This document shows, piece by piece, positions 34,309 through 43,046 of a DNA stretch of 64,000 bases. The number at the start of each line of letters is the position of its first letter. Position 1 is the first letter of the stretch. The position numbers and the translations under genes were made by a program. Origin of the DNA: Gracilaria gracilis (lineage: Eukaryota; Rhodophyta; Florideophyceae; Gracilariales; Gracilariaceae); contig JARGSG010000074.1 in the NCBI GenBank assembly GCA_030374805.1, positions 186,001-250,000 of the forward strand. The letters run 5' to 3'. Below the pieces are notes generated by a model. The model saw nothing but the letters and a program-made list of their open reading frames with translations. It ran no database searches and was not told the DNA's origin.

Positions 34309-35410
34309 GGCTAATTGTATCCCCCCAGAACCCTGGTGTGCCTCTGAATCCGATCGTTTCATTAGTTGTGGATCGTGGTTTTAATTGTCGTCGTCAAACC
34401 TGGGGACTAATTGTCTTGTTGGTGCGTCGTCTCAAATACGGCAAACGCTTGTTTTTGGATGTATGAAATGAAGGAACACCACAGGTAAGAGGGTTAAGGG
34501 TTACCCCCAATGTTTTGGTATATTCGTTAGACATTTCTACTACGGGAAGGTTTGATCGCTTACTCAGTAGGGGATCTTACGCACCGCTCTATTTTGTAAT
34601 AGTGCTAGATTGGAAATACTTCCCCTATGGCAAGTGGCGACTAATCCGCCCGTTTCCTTATGTCGTTAAAGGATGCCACGGGGAGTTCGCTCCAGAGCCA
34701 TTCGTGGCTGAGAACTTGCCACCACTAAAACAAAGAACCATAGTACTAACCACTCACAGTTTATGAGCCTCAAGACAATGGTTGCAAGCCCTTTTTATTA
34801 ATCGCATCAGATCACTTGATCTCGCAAAGACTGGGGAGCTGAAACAGATTTTGGTCATGGAAATTGAAATTGTGCGGGGAAGGCCGCCCCCGCTAGAACC
34901 TGGAATGTTGAGATGCGAGTTGAAGACAGAATAGTGCGGCTGTGCACTGGCCAGGGGTCACTGGTTGTGAAAGTGCCTTCAACAGTCTGTATTGGTATGG
35001 GTTTTTAGCGTTGAAGAGGTTCTCTTTGCCTCCTCTTACTTATATGCTTCAACCGAACGAACCACGCCTTCGTGGCTGTAGACATTGTCCGCTTGAGACA
35101 AATATAGTCCAATAGGTTTATGGCCTTTTTGAAGAGTGAGAACTGCTTGGAACTTATCTGAGTAATTCTCCTTGAGTTTCGGAATAAGGAACCTAGGACC
35201 AAAGGAAAGAAGAAGAAGGAACGCTCCGTCCACCCCATTCGATGATGTTTTTCCACAGGAGACTTCGAAACGTAAGACATTGCATGAGCAAATAATGCCG
35301 GCCTCTCTCGTGCAGATCCATTTTCGCAAACATCATCCGCATTTGCTACTTGGCTCCTAAGTTGCACTCACCGCGATTCCAATATGGGTGGCATATACCG
35401 CGGATGCAGT
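34309..35410. other. Intergenic region between DLST and SSRP1 (tail to tail)
   Basis: About 1.1 kb. It holds the two 3' ends. Small frames at 34515-34766 (plus) and 35036-35329 (minus, no ATG start) show no known motif; the latter reads somewhat like protein but cannot be supported. Confidence 0.4.
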
Positions 35411-36955
35411 CTAGTTTTTCTTCTTTTTCCGCGGCGGTCTTGATTCTTCGTCGTCTTCATCTGGCATATCATCTTCGCTATCGCTAGAGCTTTCACTGGC
35501 GGCCTCTTTGTCTTGAGCATCAGGATTAAAGTCATCATCATCACTCTCTGAATCGTCATCAACATCCATCATTCTCATCTGCTGTCTGCCACCCGTTCGT
35601 TTCAGTTGTTCCGCCCCTTCAACAGGAACCTTCTTTGTCTCGTGGAGGAATGAAAATATAGGTTCAAACTCCGATCGTTCAATGTTGGTAAAGAGATGAG
35701 TCTGATTTGTTCCAGTAGACATAGCTATGAATAAATCAAATCGCCTTTCGAGATCCATTCTTCTGAACTCAACGAAGTCAATATCATCATATCTAAAATA
35801 TGTTGGAGGTTTGTTCACAAAGAAACAGCATGTTTCAAGGAAAAACAGAAATCCTTCATTCGCACCAAGAGCCGTGCGTACCCCGGAGCCATTTTCTGTG
35901 CTCTTGAACGACTTCGGTACGTGTAGAGGCGTTGCCGATAAATTCTTCAGAACCTTGGAAAACACACGCCAGGTATATCCGCTCTCTGTCTCGTTCAACT
36001 TGCCTTTGTATTTGTTTTGCAAATCTTGCGCAGAAATGGGCAAGTCCACGCGTGTCTTCTCTTCCGTATCGAACTGAAAAACTAAATGAGGATACATTGT
36101 GTTTCCCTGTCTGATGGGAGGATCGAGAGACATGACAAACGACACAATTATATTATCCGGTTTCGGCAACAGGAACAAGCGGATGATAGAAGAATACAAT
36201 ATCTTGAAATCAACCGCTTTACCACGAAGTTTGATGTAGTTCGCGTACATATCTACATCATATCTTCCTCTTGGTACAGCCACTCCCATGTGCGTAAACG
36301 AGCATAAACTCTCTCCTGCAAAGGCGCTGGTGTCGGCTCTTGCCTTAACTTGCTCGTAGACATCCTCTGCTTCTTTCTCCACCGGAATAAAGAATCTCAT
36401 TTCAACCAGCTCTTCATCCATCTTGCCAGCAGTATCATCGACGTGAAAATCCAAGGCAAGTTCTTTACCATTGCCGGGCAACTGCACATTTGCAACCTTT
36501 CCCAGTGGGATTTCAAAAGCTTCCTCAAACTGCAAGGCCTTTGTTCTAACGTTGTTACCACCTCCCGTCCGAAAGATAAGATTTGAAGCAGCTCCACTGG
36601 TTACATCCAGTTCGCCCCATGACCATCCTCGACATGCTTGATTCACACGAGTAAGGGTCTTCCCTCCAAGATGGTCCGAGACAAACTCTCCAATTGAAGA
36701 ATAGTCAGACGCACGAAAACCCTCAAGGCGGAGTGTTGATCCACCGCGCAGGGAGAGCTTAAGTTGATGGCCGCGTCCACCGCGCAACCACTCCACTTTA
36801 AGCAGATCTGTTGATGCAACCGAGAGATTGCGAGTCGACCCTTTTGCCCGCCAGGCAAATCCCGCGCGTGACAATCTCAGTGTACCGGATGCAAGCGCTT
36901 GACCTGCAGTGGATATAGAATTGAAGGACAGAACCGGACCGTCGTCTGTAGCCAT
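35411..36955 (-). CDS. SSRP1: SSRP1/Pob3 subunit of the FACT histone chaperone, 514 aa
   Basis: An ATG start at 36955 and one uninterrupted frame. The N-terminal domain (about 1-110) pairs with Spt16, and residues about 110-430 hold the tandem PH-like SSRP1/Rtt106 folds. Signature blocks are QACRGWSWGELDV, LGKVANVQLPG, RGRYDVDMYANYIKLRGKAVDFKILYSSIIRLFLLPKPD and FRYDDIDFVEFRR. The last 60 residues are Asp/Glu/Ser-rich and finish in a basic PPRKKKKN, a probable nuclear localisation signal. There is no HMG box, so the layout matches yeast Pob3, not animal or plant SSRP1. FACT removes and restores H2A-H2B during transcription and replication. Confidence 0.95.
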   Translation of the reverse strand: MATDDGPVLSFNSISTAGQALASGTLRLSRAGFAWRAKGSTRNLSVASTDLLKVEWLRGGRGHQLKLSLRGGSTLRLEGFRASDYSSIGEFVSDHLGGKTLTRVNQACRGWSWGELDVTSGAASNLIFRTGGGNNVRTKALQFEEAFEIPLGKVANVQLPGNGKELALDFHVDDTAGKMDEELVEMRFFIPVEKEAEDVYEQVKARADTSAFAGESLCSFTHMGVAVPRGRYDVDMYANYIKLRGKAVDFKILYSSIIRLFLLPKPDNIIVSFVMSLDPPIRQGNTMYPHLVFQFDTEEKTRVDLPISAQDLQNKYKGKLNETESGYTWRVFSKVLKNLSATPLHVPKSFKSTENGSGVRTALGANEGFLFFLETCCFFVNKPPTYFRYDDIDFVEFRRMDLERRFDLFIAMSTGTNQTHLFTNIERSEFEPIFSFLHETKKVPVEGAEQLKRTGGRQQMRMMDVDDDSESDDDDFNPDAQDKEAASESSSDSEDDMPDEDDEESRPPRKKKKN

Positions 36956-37481
36956 CGTGAAATGAGATGTGTGACGTTCACCTCAAAGGATACAAGAAAG
37001 TTTTCTATTTAAGGCTTCAGGTTTCCTGGCAGATAATTCGTTTCTATGATGGCTTCTGCTCAAAACTCAAGCTTGGGAAGAACCTCGTCTCGAACACTTA
37101 TCTGACCCAGAAGTTGTGGTTGTGGAGAGTGGAGCCTAACCTATCATATGCTATGCTATCTTATAGTTACACCGGTGCAAAGTTTGCACTGCAAACGTAT
37201 CAAGGTGAAAAATTGGCGGGAAATGTGGATCAAAAACACACCTCGTAGAAGCAAGGATTTAGACATCCTTGTAATTGTTGGAGCCGCTTGGAAGGTCTCC
37301 CGCCCACCGTTTTGGAAGCCCACATTCCTGGCAAGATACACAGGTACAGGGCTCTGTGATCTACATGTATCTACGGTGTTCTTCACGTCAACTTGAGACG
37401 GTGCGCTTACCCTCAGTAAAGTTACCCAGATTCTCAAAAATGCATTGTCAAGAGCGACTGCGACCTCCCAGCCACTTCGCC
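36956..37481. other. Spacer between CRTISO and SSRP1
   Basis: 526 bp between two minus-strand genes. It should contain the SSRP1 promoter and CRTISO 3' end. No further gene is seen. Confidence 0.5.
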
Positions 37482-39218
37482 TTATAACTTCAATCTTTGT
37501 TTCGAAAGCAAGTCTGTCAAGAATGAATCCAAAGGTTCCGGGAGTTTGCCTATTAGTCCTAAATCAGCTGCAACTCGATGCCCACAGGCAAATCCAGAAA
37601 AAGCAGTGGCGTTCAAACCCTGACCCGGGAAAGTGGAGTCACCCACACAATACAATCCGTCCAATTCTGTCCGATTGAACGGCATACTAAGCAGACCTCG
37701 CAGCTTCTTTTTGGCGACCGGCCCGTACGACCCGTCGATTCTTCCTAAGAAGCGACGATGGGTTTTTGGCGAACCAACTTCCGCAAACTCTATGGCTCCC
37801 TTCAACCCAGGGAATAGTGTTCGCTCCAACCTTTCAGTTACAACTTCTAGCATCATTTGTTTCTTTACGTTGTAGTCTTCGTTGGAAAGCCCGTCCCACT
37901 CGTCCAGCCAACTTGGAGTAAACACGTGAAATATGTGCATGCCTTCTGGTGCGAGCGACTTGTCAAGCACGGTTGGAATCGAAACAAACAGGGTGCCTTT
38001 TCCATCGCGAGCAGTCTCCAATTCATTCCAGTCATCAAGCATGATATGATGGCAATCCATTCCATCCTTTTCGTGCATACTGACTTCGAGGTCAGCCTCT
38101 CTCACTGCGATGTGCATGGAGCAGAAGCTTGGACTTTTTAAATATCGCTCCCGAAAACGATACTCTGCTGCTGGAACGTGTTCCTCGTCGACCAAACCCC
38201 CACCACCGAACGTATCCCATCTCGTTGCGTTGCTTATCACGGCTTTTGCATTGATCTCGCTCCCATCGGCAAGTTTCACCCCACATGCACGCCCTTCCGA
38301 AAACAGAACTTTTGCCACTCGAGATTTGTATTGCACACTGCAACCCGGTTTACCTTCAATGCCTTGGACAAGCTCTTGTGAAATTCTACCAACGCCACCC
38401 ACAGGATAGTTTATGCCGCCGTAATGTCGATCTGAAAAAACCATGCCAGCGTTAATCATTGGCGTTAAATCTGCTGGTACTACGCTCCAGGAATAGCATT
38501 CCATGTCAATAAAGCGCAAGAGATCTTTATCCGCGATGTGTTTTCTCGCTATTTCTCCAGCGTTCCTGGCGATGTATCGTAGAAGAGACAAACAGGCCAG
38601 CGGATGTGCGAAGAACACGCGTAGTAGGTAGTTCGGCTCCTCCAATGAACGCAATGGCATCGCATTCAGTGAGTTGAACACGTTCCAACATTCTCCGTAA
38701 AATTTCCTGATCCCCTTCTCTTCAGAAGGAAAACGTTTGATAAGCTCATCGAGAAAGACCTCATACTCGCGATGAACGCGAATGTTGATGCCCGGTAAAT
38801 GATACCTCACCTGCACAGGGTCTGGAATTGTCTCCAGTCTGCGTCCAACAGTTTCGAGTGCGCGAGTTAACAGGTTCGTTGTGCCTCGTTCCCCAAAACC
38901 GAAAATCATTGAAGCCCCTGCATCGAACATGTATCCATCGCGAGCGAAGTAACCCGATGAGCCTCCTGGAATCAGGTATTTCTCAAGAACACAAACTGAT
39001 GCTCCTTTGGAAGCAAGGTCTGCAGCGGCAGTGAGAGCTCCAATCCCAGAGCCTATGACGACGACGTCTACATGCTTTGTGTCCGCTTTGGGAAGTGTAG
39101 GGGAACGAACAGGCTGAGCCGTTGCCCGCAATTGGTATTTCGGACGCTTTGAAGGCGAGGCTTTCTGATTCAGCGAAGGACGAACTGGTAAAGGTGATAC
39201 AAAGGCAGGTGAACTCAT
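37482..39218 (-). CDS. CRTISO: Carotenoid (prolycopene) isomerase, plastid
   Basis: 578 residues from an ATG. The first 48 residues are basic and rich in Ser/Pro (PLPVRPSLNQKASPSKRPKY), consistent with a plastid transit peptide. The FAD-binding Rossmann motif VIGSGIGALTAAADLASKG follows at 54-72, with EKYLIPGGSSGYFARDG next. Other family blocks are YSWSVVPADLTPMINAGMV, HYGGINYPVGGVG and, near the C-terminus, GLYCVGDSTFPGQGLNATAFSG. CRTISO turns poly-cis lycopene into all-trans lycopene ahead of cyclisation. The related CrtI-type desaturases share the FAD motif, but the GGINYP and GDSTFPGQG blocks favour CRTISO. Its divergent neighbour is Tim13. Confidence 0.94.
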   Translation of the reverse strand: MSSPAFVSPLPVRPSLNQKASPSKRPKYQLRATAQPVRSPTLPKADTKHVDVVVIGSGIGALTAAADLASKGASVCVLEKYLIPGGSSGYFARDGYMFDAGASMIFGFGERGTTNLLTRALETVGRRLETIPDPVQVRYHLPGINIRVHREYEVFLDELIKRFPSEEKGIRKFYGECWNVFNSLNAMPLRSLEEPNYLLRVFFAHPLACLSLLRYIARNAGEIARKHIADKDLLRFIDMECYSWSVVPADLTPMINAGMVFSDRHYGGINYPVGGVGRISQELVQGIEGKPGCSVQYKSRVAKVLFSEGRACGVKLADGSEINAKAVISNATRWDTFGGGGLVDEEHVPAAEYRFRERYLKSPSFCSMHIAVREADLEVSMHEKDGMDCHHIMLDDWNELETARDGKGTLFVSIPTVLDKSLAPEGMHIFHVFTPSWLDEWDGLSNEDYNVKKQMMLEVVTERLERTLFPGLKGAIEFAEVGSPKTHRRFLGRIDGSYGPVAKKKLRGLLSMPFNRTELDGLYCVGDSTFPGQGLNATAFSGFACGHRVAADLGLIGKLPEPLDSFLTDLLSKQRLKL

Positions 39219-39540
39219 AACAATGGCGGCGTGGTAGCGTGAATCCTACCGGGGATGGGTTGACTGAGATCTGTCGGAGATGACGAACTTCTCATTGGAG
39301 CCGACTGTCAGACCCAGGTGGCCGTCTGAATCCGTCAAAAATTACAGCTCCCATCCCATGTTGGATTAATGGCTCCGATTCCAGGTTGCTATATTTGATC
39401 TTCGAAGTGCTCGTTGTTCACGGAGGCTTTGAACGGCTTGGAACCCTGTGTACCACTCAGCGTTTATCTATCGTCGTCTTCATACTCCAGGCATCTATCC
39501 TTCTGGATCCATAGTATTCTAGCGCATCTTTGAATTGGAA
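39219..39540. promoter_or_regulatory. Shared intergenic region of CRTISO and TIM13
   Basis: 322 bp between outward-facing ATG codons. It probably contains both promoters. No distinct motif was identified. Confidence 0.5.
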
Positions 39541-39777
39541 ATGTCTCCAGAGCCACCACAGGAAGAAGTCTTCAATCGCGTGCGGCAACAACTGCAAGAA
39601 CAACAAATGGAAGAGCTTGTTCGCACGATGACTGACAAATGCTTTGAGAAATGCGTGAAGAAGCCTGGCAAGTCTCTATCTACTAGTGAACAGCAGTGCA
39701 TCGCTAAATCAATGGATCGATACATGGAAGTCATGGCCGTTGTGTTCAACACCGTGGCCAGGAAAGCTCAAAGTTGA
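39541..39777 (+). CDS. TIM13: Tim13-like small TIM chaperone, 78 aa
   Basis: The open frame begins at a TTG (39535) but the first ATG is at 39541. Residues 9-30 form the first helix, and TDKCFEKCVKKPGKSLSTSE (31-50) is very close to metazoan Tim13. The family has two CX3C motifs. The first is intact (Cys34, Cys38). The second reads CIAKS, with Cys53 present and Ser57 in place of the last Cys. Small TIMs form hexamers in the mitochondrial intermembrane space and escort carrier and beta-barrel proteins. Their two disulfides link outer and inner Cys pairs, so the outer one would be missing here. No transit peptide is needed, because import uses Mia40. Confidence 0.9.
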   Translation: MSPEPPQEEVFNRVRQQLQEQQMEELVRTMTDKCFEKCVKKPGKSLSTSEQQCIAKSMDRYMEVMAVVFNTVARKAQS

Positions 39778-40361
39778 AGATGCTTGTGACATTTAAGGGC
39801 TTTAACTATGGTCCCGCGCTCCAACTCAGTTTTTGAGCTTAGCACAGATGCAACGATTCGCTACTAGAACACCATTTTTGGAGCAGCTAACAATGACTCC
39901 TTCCGCATAATTTACACTGTTCTGTACCTTATGGCATCTCTCTTTCCCCAGCTCGAAACGGCCTCTTGTGTGCTAAGTATGCTGAAGCGGCATTCGTCTC
40001 TTATTGTGACGATGACCTGGATTCTGTTTTGGTCGGGCTTGTTTCTCAGTTGCTTATTCGAACGCAAGACCCCCAAGAGTTTACAAACGAGACTCAAGAC
40101 GTGCTCTGTGAGAATTGGAATGTTTGATATTTCGACAATGTCGAAGTTCTTGCTAGCCCTGTGTGACATGTGACTTCATCTGTGCAGATGTATCGCTCAA
40201 TAAGAATCACTTTGTAAGATACATGTGAATAAGGCGTCTATCAATAAACTAATACAAGCGGTTGTTCAAGCTATGTCGTCGCTCCCTGACATATCCATTT
40301 TGTTCATCACAATCAAGATTCCCTCTCCCTTCGCTGACATCTGCGCTAGGATTTCTTCACC
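39778..40361. other. Intergenic region
   Basis: Holds the 3' ends of TIM13 and the converging unknown gene. A frame at 39931-40173 has one hydrophobic stretch but overlaps a similar antisense frame and is not supported. Confidence 0.4.
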
Positions 40362-40877
40362 TCACAATGCATCTGCTTGTACTTTGGGACAACTAAACCT
40401 GCTGTATTTAAGAAGGACATAGGCCTCATCCTCGACAATACAACTGGCAGCATTAACGACGTAGACTTTGTTTTCATTCTTCCGGTATCTCCTAGATATT
40501 GTAACTTCCATGCTCTTTTTTCTGCTGTTTTCCCAAAGCCACAGAAACACGCCGCTCATGCGCTGTACGTCTTGCTTGCTCTCAGAAAGCATCAATGAAT
40601 TTCCATTCAAGAAGACGGAAACCTCATTGTATCTTGAGAATCGCAAAACCGCATATCGCCCTGGAAGCATTATGCTCACTTTGTCCGGGAGAGGTAAAGG
40701 TAACTCAAGTTCAAATGGAGGCAGTATGTATCCGTACTTCGCTGGTGGTAGGTAAAACTTCAGTTTCAATACGGTTAGAACGGTGCTTATGAACGCCTCA
40801 ATGCGAACCCCTTTTTCTTGGATTGACCATTGCCGGAAGAGGTCGTCAGATGGTACGCTGTTATGTCCAGATTCCAT
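40362..40877 (-). CDS. Unrecognised protein, about 171 aa (start uncertain)
   Basis: The minus-strand frame runs on upstream to a GTG at 40967, but the first in-frame ATG is at 40877 (MESGHNSVPSDDLFRQW). The protein is mainly beta-like and rich in Pro and Tyr in the middle (LKFYLPPAKYGYILPPFELELPLPLPDKV, given here only in part: residues about 40-68). Then come LPGRYAVLRFSRYNEVSVF and a basic stretch (RRYRKNEN). No family was recognised. Upstream on the same strand at 41040, a short ATG-led frame (MRKKSAPFAQEGETPKKRYK) ends close to a possible GT donor, so a 5' exon may be missing from this call. Confidence 0.55.
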   Translation of the reverse strand: MESGHNSVPSDDLFRQWSIQEKGVRIEAFISTVLTVLKLKFYLPPAKYGYILPPFELELPLPLPDKVSIMLPGRYAVLRFSRYNEVSVFLNGNSLMLSESKQDVQRMSGVFLWLWENSRKKSMEVTISRRYRKNENKVYVVNAASCIVEDEAYVLLKYSRFSCPKVQADAL

Positions 40878-40967
40878 GCGTGTGGATATTAGACCACTAG
40901 ATAGCCCTATGCGCTTGTAATTAAGGTTGATATTTGGCTTCGGTAACAAAGTGTTTTCGTCAAGCAC

Positions 40968-41635
40968 GCGTACCTCTAACCTTTGTATCGTTTCTTGGGG
41001 GTCTCACCTTCCTGAGCGAATGGGGCGGACTTCTTCCTCATAGTTTGACGAGGCAGTTCCGCAACTGCATATGGTTCTTTAAGAGTGCTCTTACATGACA
41101 ACCCCTCATCACACAAGCACATTCTATTGTATATAAATCAGAGTATATCCCCCTAAATTGTTGTGTTGAACCGAGTTCTATCTCTTCAAAAAAAAAAGAG
41201 CTTGTGTTGGATTAAAATCTCTCGTGCCCAAGCCCCGCCAGAACACGCTCATACCATCATGAGCTGAGCAAAAATGGCGAAAAAAGCGGTGCACACGTTC
41301 CGTTTTCTACCTTCGTACTACCTTCGTACAACGGTAGCGTTCCTACCCTTGGTAACCTTACCAACTGTACTCTGTAATAGAAATCTGAAGTGCATAAATC
41401 GCCTTCGAAGCTTCCGCTCTATCTACCTTCGTAGTAAAAAAACGACTCTCTCATAGTACTCCGCGCCCAAGCCGAGGCTGGTTACCTTCTCAAAAGATAT
41501 CCCCCCAGTCTCCGATCTCCCATTCTCCATCACACGGGGATTCACACCACTACCAAGTGATCGTCAACACCACTGCGAGTCACGCTTACAAGGTACCAAG
41601 GATATCACAAAACGACGTGTAACCGGAGAGATAAA
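40968..41635. other. Intergenic region upstream of the LYR gene
   Basis: Includes the possible short upstream exon of the unknown minus-strand gene (about 40975-41040). Otherwise it is non-coding, with A-rich and pyrimidine-rich stretches; the LYR promoter should be here. Confidence 0.45.
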
Positions 41636-41960
41636 ATGGCATCAACTTCCAACCTGCGACACGAGGTGCTTCAGCTTTACCGTGAAATTCTTCGTACAGC
41701 ACGCATCTTTCGCGGGCAAACTAACGAAAAGATGCAAAACATGGAATCAGAGTTGCGCAAATCCGCGCGACGGGAATTCGAACAAAACCGCGAACTGAGT
41801 AGCAGCGAAGATATATGCCGTAGACTCGTGGTAGGACGAGATGCGTTACATCAGATTCAGGATAAGGTATGTGACATTTGTGGTTGTGAGAATGAGCAGG
41901 TTGAGCTTACTAACGATAATTTGAGCGCTTGCTTGATAGATCGCTGAAAAGGTGAAGTAG
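41636..41960 (+). CDS. LYR-motif mitochondrial assembly factor, 83 aa, one intron
   Basis: Exon 1 is 41636-41866 and exon 2 is 41940-41960. The intron is 41867-41939, 73 nt, with donor GTATGT, a TTACTAAC branch site (about 41908) and acceptor AG. Exon 1 ends on a codon boundary (QDK) and exon 2 adds IAEKVK before the stop. Without splicing, the frame would run on into a Cys-rich 26-residue tail unlike the family. The N-terminus LRHEVLQLYREILRTARIF carries the L-Y-R signature, and FEQN in helix 2 fits the conserved Phe. LYR proteins bind acyl-ACP and help assemble iron-sulfur clusters or respiratory complexes. Which LYRM orthologue this is cannot be told. Confidence 0.85.
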
Positions 41961-42119
41961 AAAGGTGTCGATAACTGAGCTGCGAAGATGAGGTAAAAAT
42001 GGAGCGTATGTGTGCACGATTGGTAGGATTGGAGACGTGCTGGGCTTGACGATTGCTAGACAGGCGTTAACTCTCCTAGCTTTAGTGAGTAACGCTTGGT
42101 TATTGTGGTATGTGCTCAC

Positions 42120-42749
42120 TCACTGGTCGTGATCCGGGTCTGTTCGATTCTCGTTTCCGTACTCATCTTCGTCTGTTAGCGCGCCTTCCATGAGTTCGCG
42201 CAACTGCTGTTCTTCCCGTGCCCGCTCCGCAGTGACGGGCGCAGCGGTAGGTGTATCAAAACCCTTCGGCAACAGAAACTTGGCCTTCTCCCCAAGCCAC
42301 GCCATGCGATTAACCCACTCTGGAGCGCACTTGCCAGTAAGCATTTCACACAGGTCGCTCGCAAAATGGTTACAGTTTCTGGTGAGTAAGTTATAAGTGT
42401 TGCCCAGCCACACGGCAGACATGGCATCCACAAGCTCCTTCACCTGATCGGGGGACAGTCGAGTGAAGCCAATGAGCAACGTCTGTCGAAAGCGAGCGTC
42501 GGGCGCCTCCTTCGGACGCGTGGAAAAGACGCCCGTGTGCGGGTCGGGATGACCACCGTACGCATACTCCACGCCGTATACGCAGACGCCGCTGTGATAC
42601 AGGCCGACGCCAAAGGCGTACAGATAGCCGTTGAGCGTGGAGACGGCGTCAGGACTCTCCGGGTGTTGCAGGTCGTATACATTGAGCTCGACCGGCACGC
42701 CTGGACCCGGCGGCAACGGCAGCGTGGAAAAGTCGTCGGACGGAGACAT
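42120..42749 (-). CDS. PPPDE (DeSI-like) cysteine peptidase, 209 aa
   Basis: The longest frame begins at a GTG (42932), with a GC-rich lead that does not look coding. The first ATG, at 42749 (MSPSDDF), leaves the complete domain. The PPPDE domain spans about residues 20-150, with catalytic His52 in GLYHSGVCVYGVEYAYGGH and catalytic Cys126 in NLLTRNCNHFASDLC. The C-terminus is acidic and hydrophilic. Members remove SUMO or ubiquitin in the cytosol or nucleus, and some act in protein deacylation. It is tail to tail with the LYR gene (159 bp) and 297 bp from the LPMO stop. Confidence 0.92.
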   Translation of the reverse strand: MSPSDDFSTLPLPPGPGVPVELNVYDLQHPESPDAVSTLNGYLYAFGVGLYHSGVCVYGVEYAYGGHPDPHTGVFSTRPKEAPDARFRQTLLIGFTRLSPDQVKELVDAMSAVWLGNTYNLLTRNCNHFASDLCEMLTGKCAPEWVNRMAWLGEKAKFLLPKGFDTPTAAPVTAERAREEQQLRELMEGALTDEDEYGNENRTDPDHDQ

Positions 42750-43046
42750 GAGAAGGTGCTCGAATGGCTGGCACGACGAACGCGTTCGACGCGCCCTCTT
42801 GCGGAAGAAGGCGGTGCCGGCAGCAGTGAGAGCAGGACGGAGAGACTGAATGGCAGTCCATTCGCGATGAACGAGCGCGCGACGGCCCCGCCACGGCTGC
42901 GCGCCGAGGATGTGTGTTGCATGTCTGTACACGTTGTTCTACCAATTTATGTTATTCAATATGGGCGACTATTCCAAGCTATCATTGTCGCCACGTCCCA
43001 TCATGGAACTCCCATGTAACTTAACCTATGGTCCGTCTCATGAGCT

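Noticed and set aside
35036-35329. 97-residue minus-strand frame between DLST and SSRP1
   Set aside because: Starts at TTG with no in-frame ATG, no domain, and overlaps another frame; not supportable as a gene.
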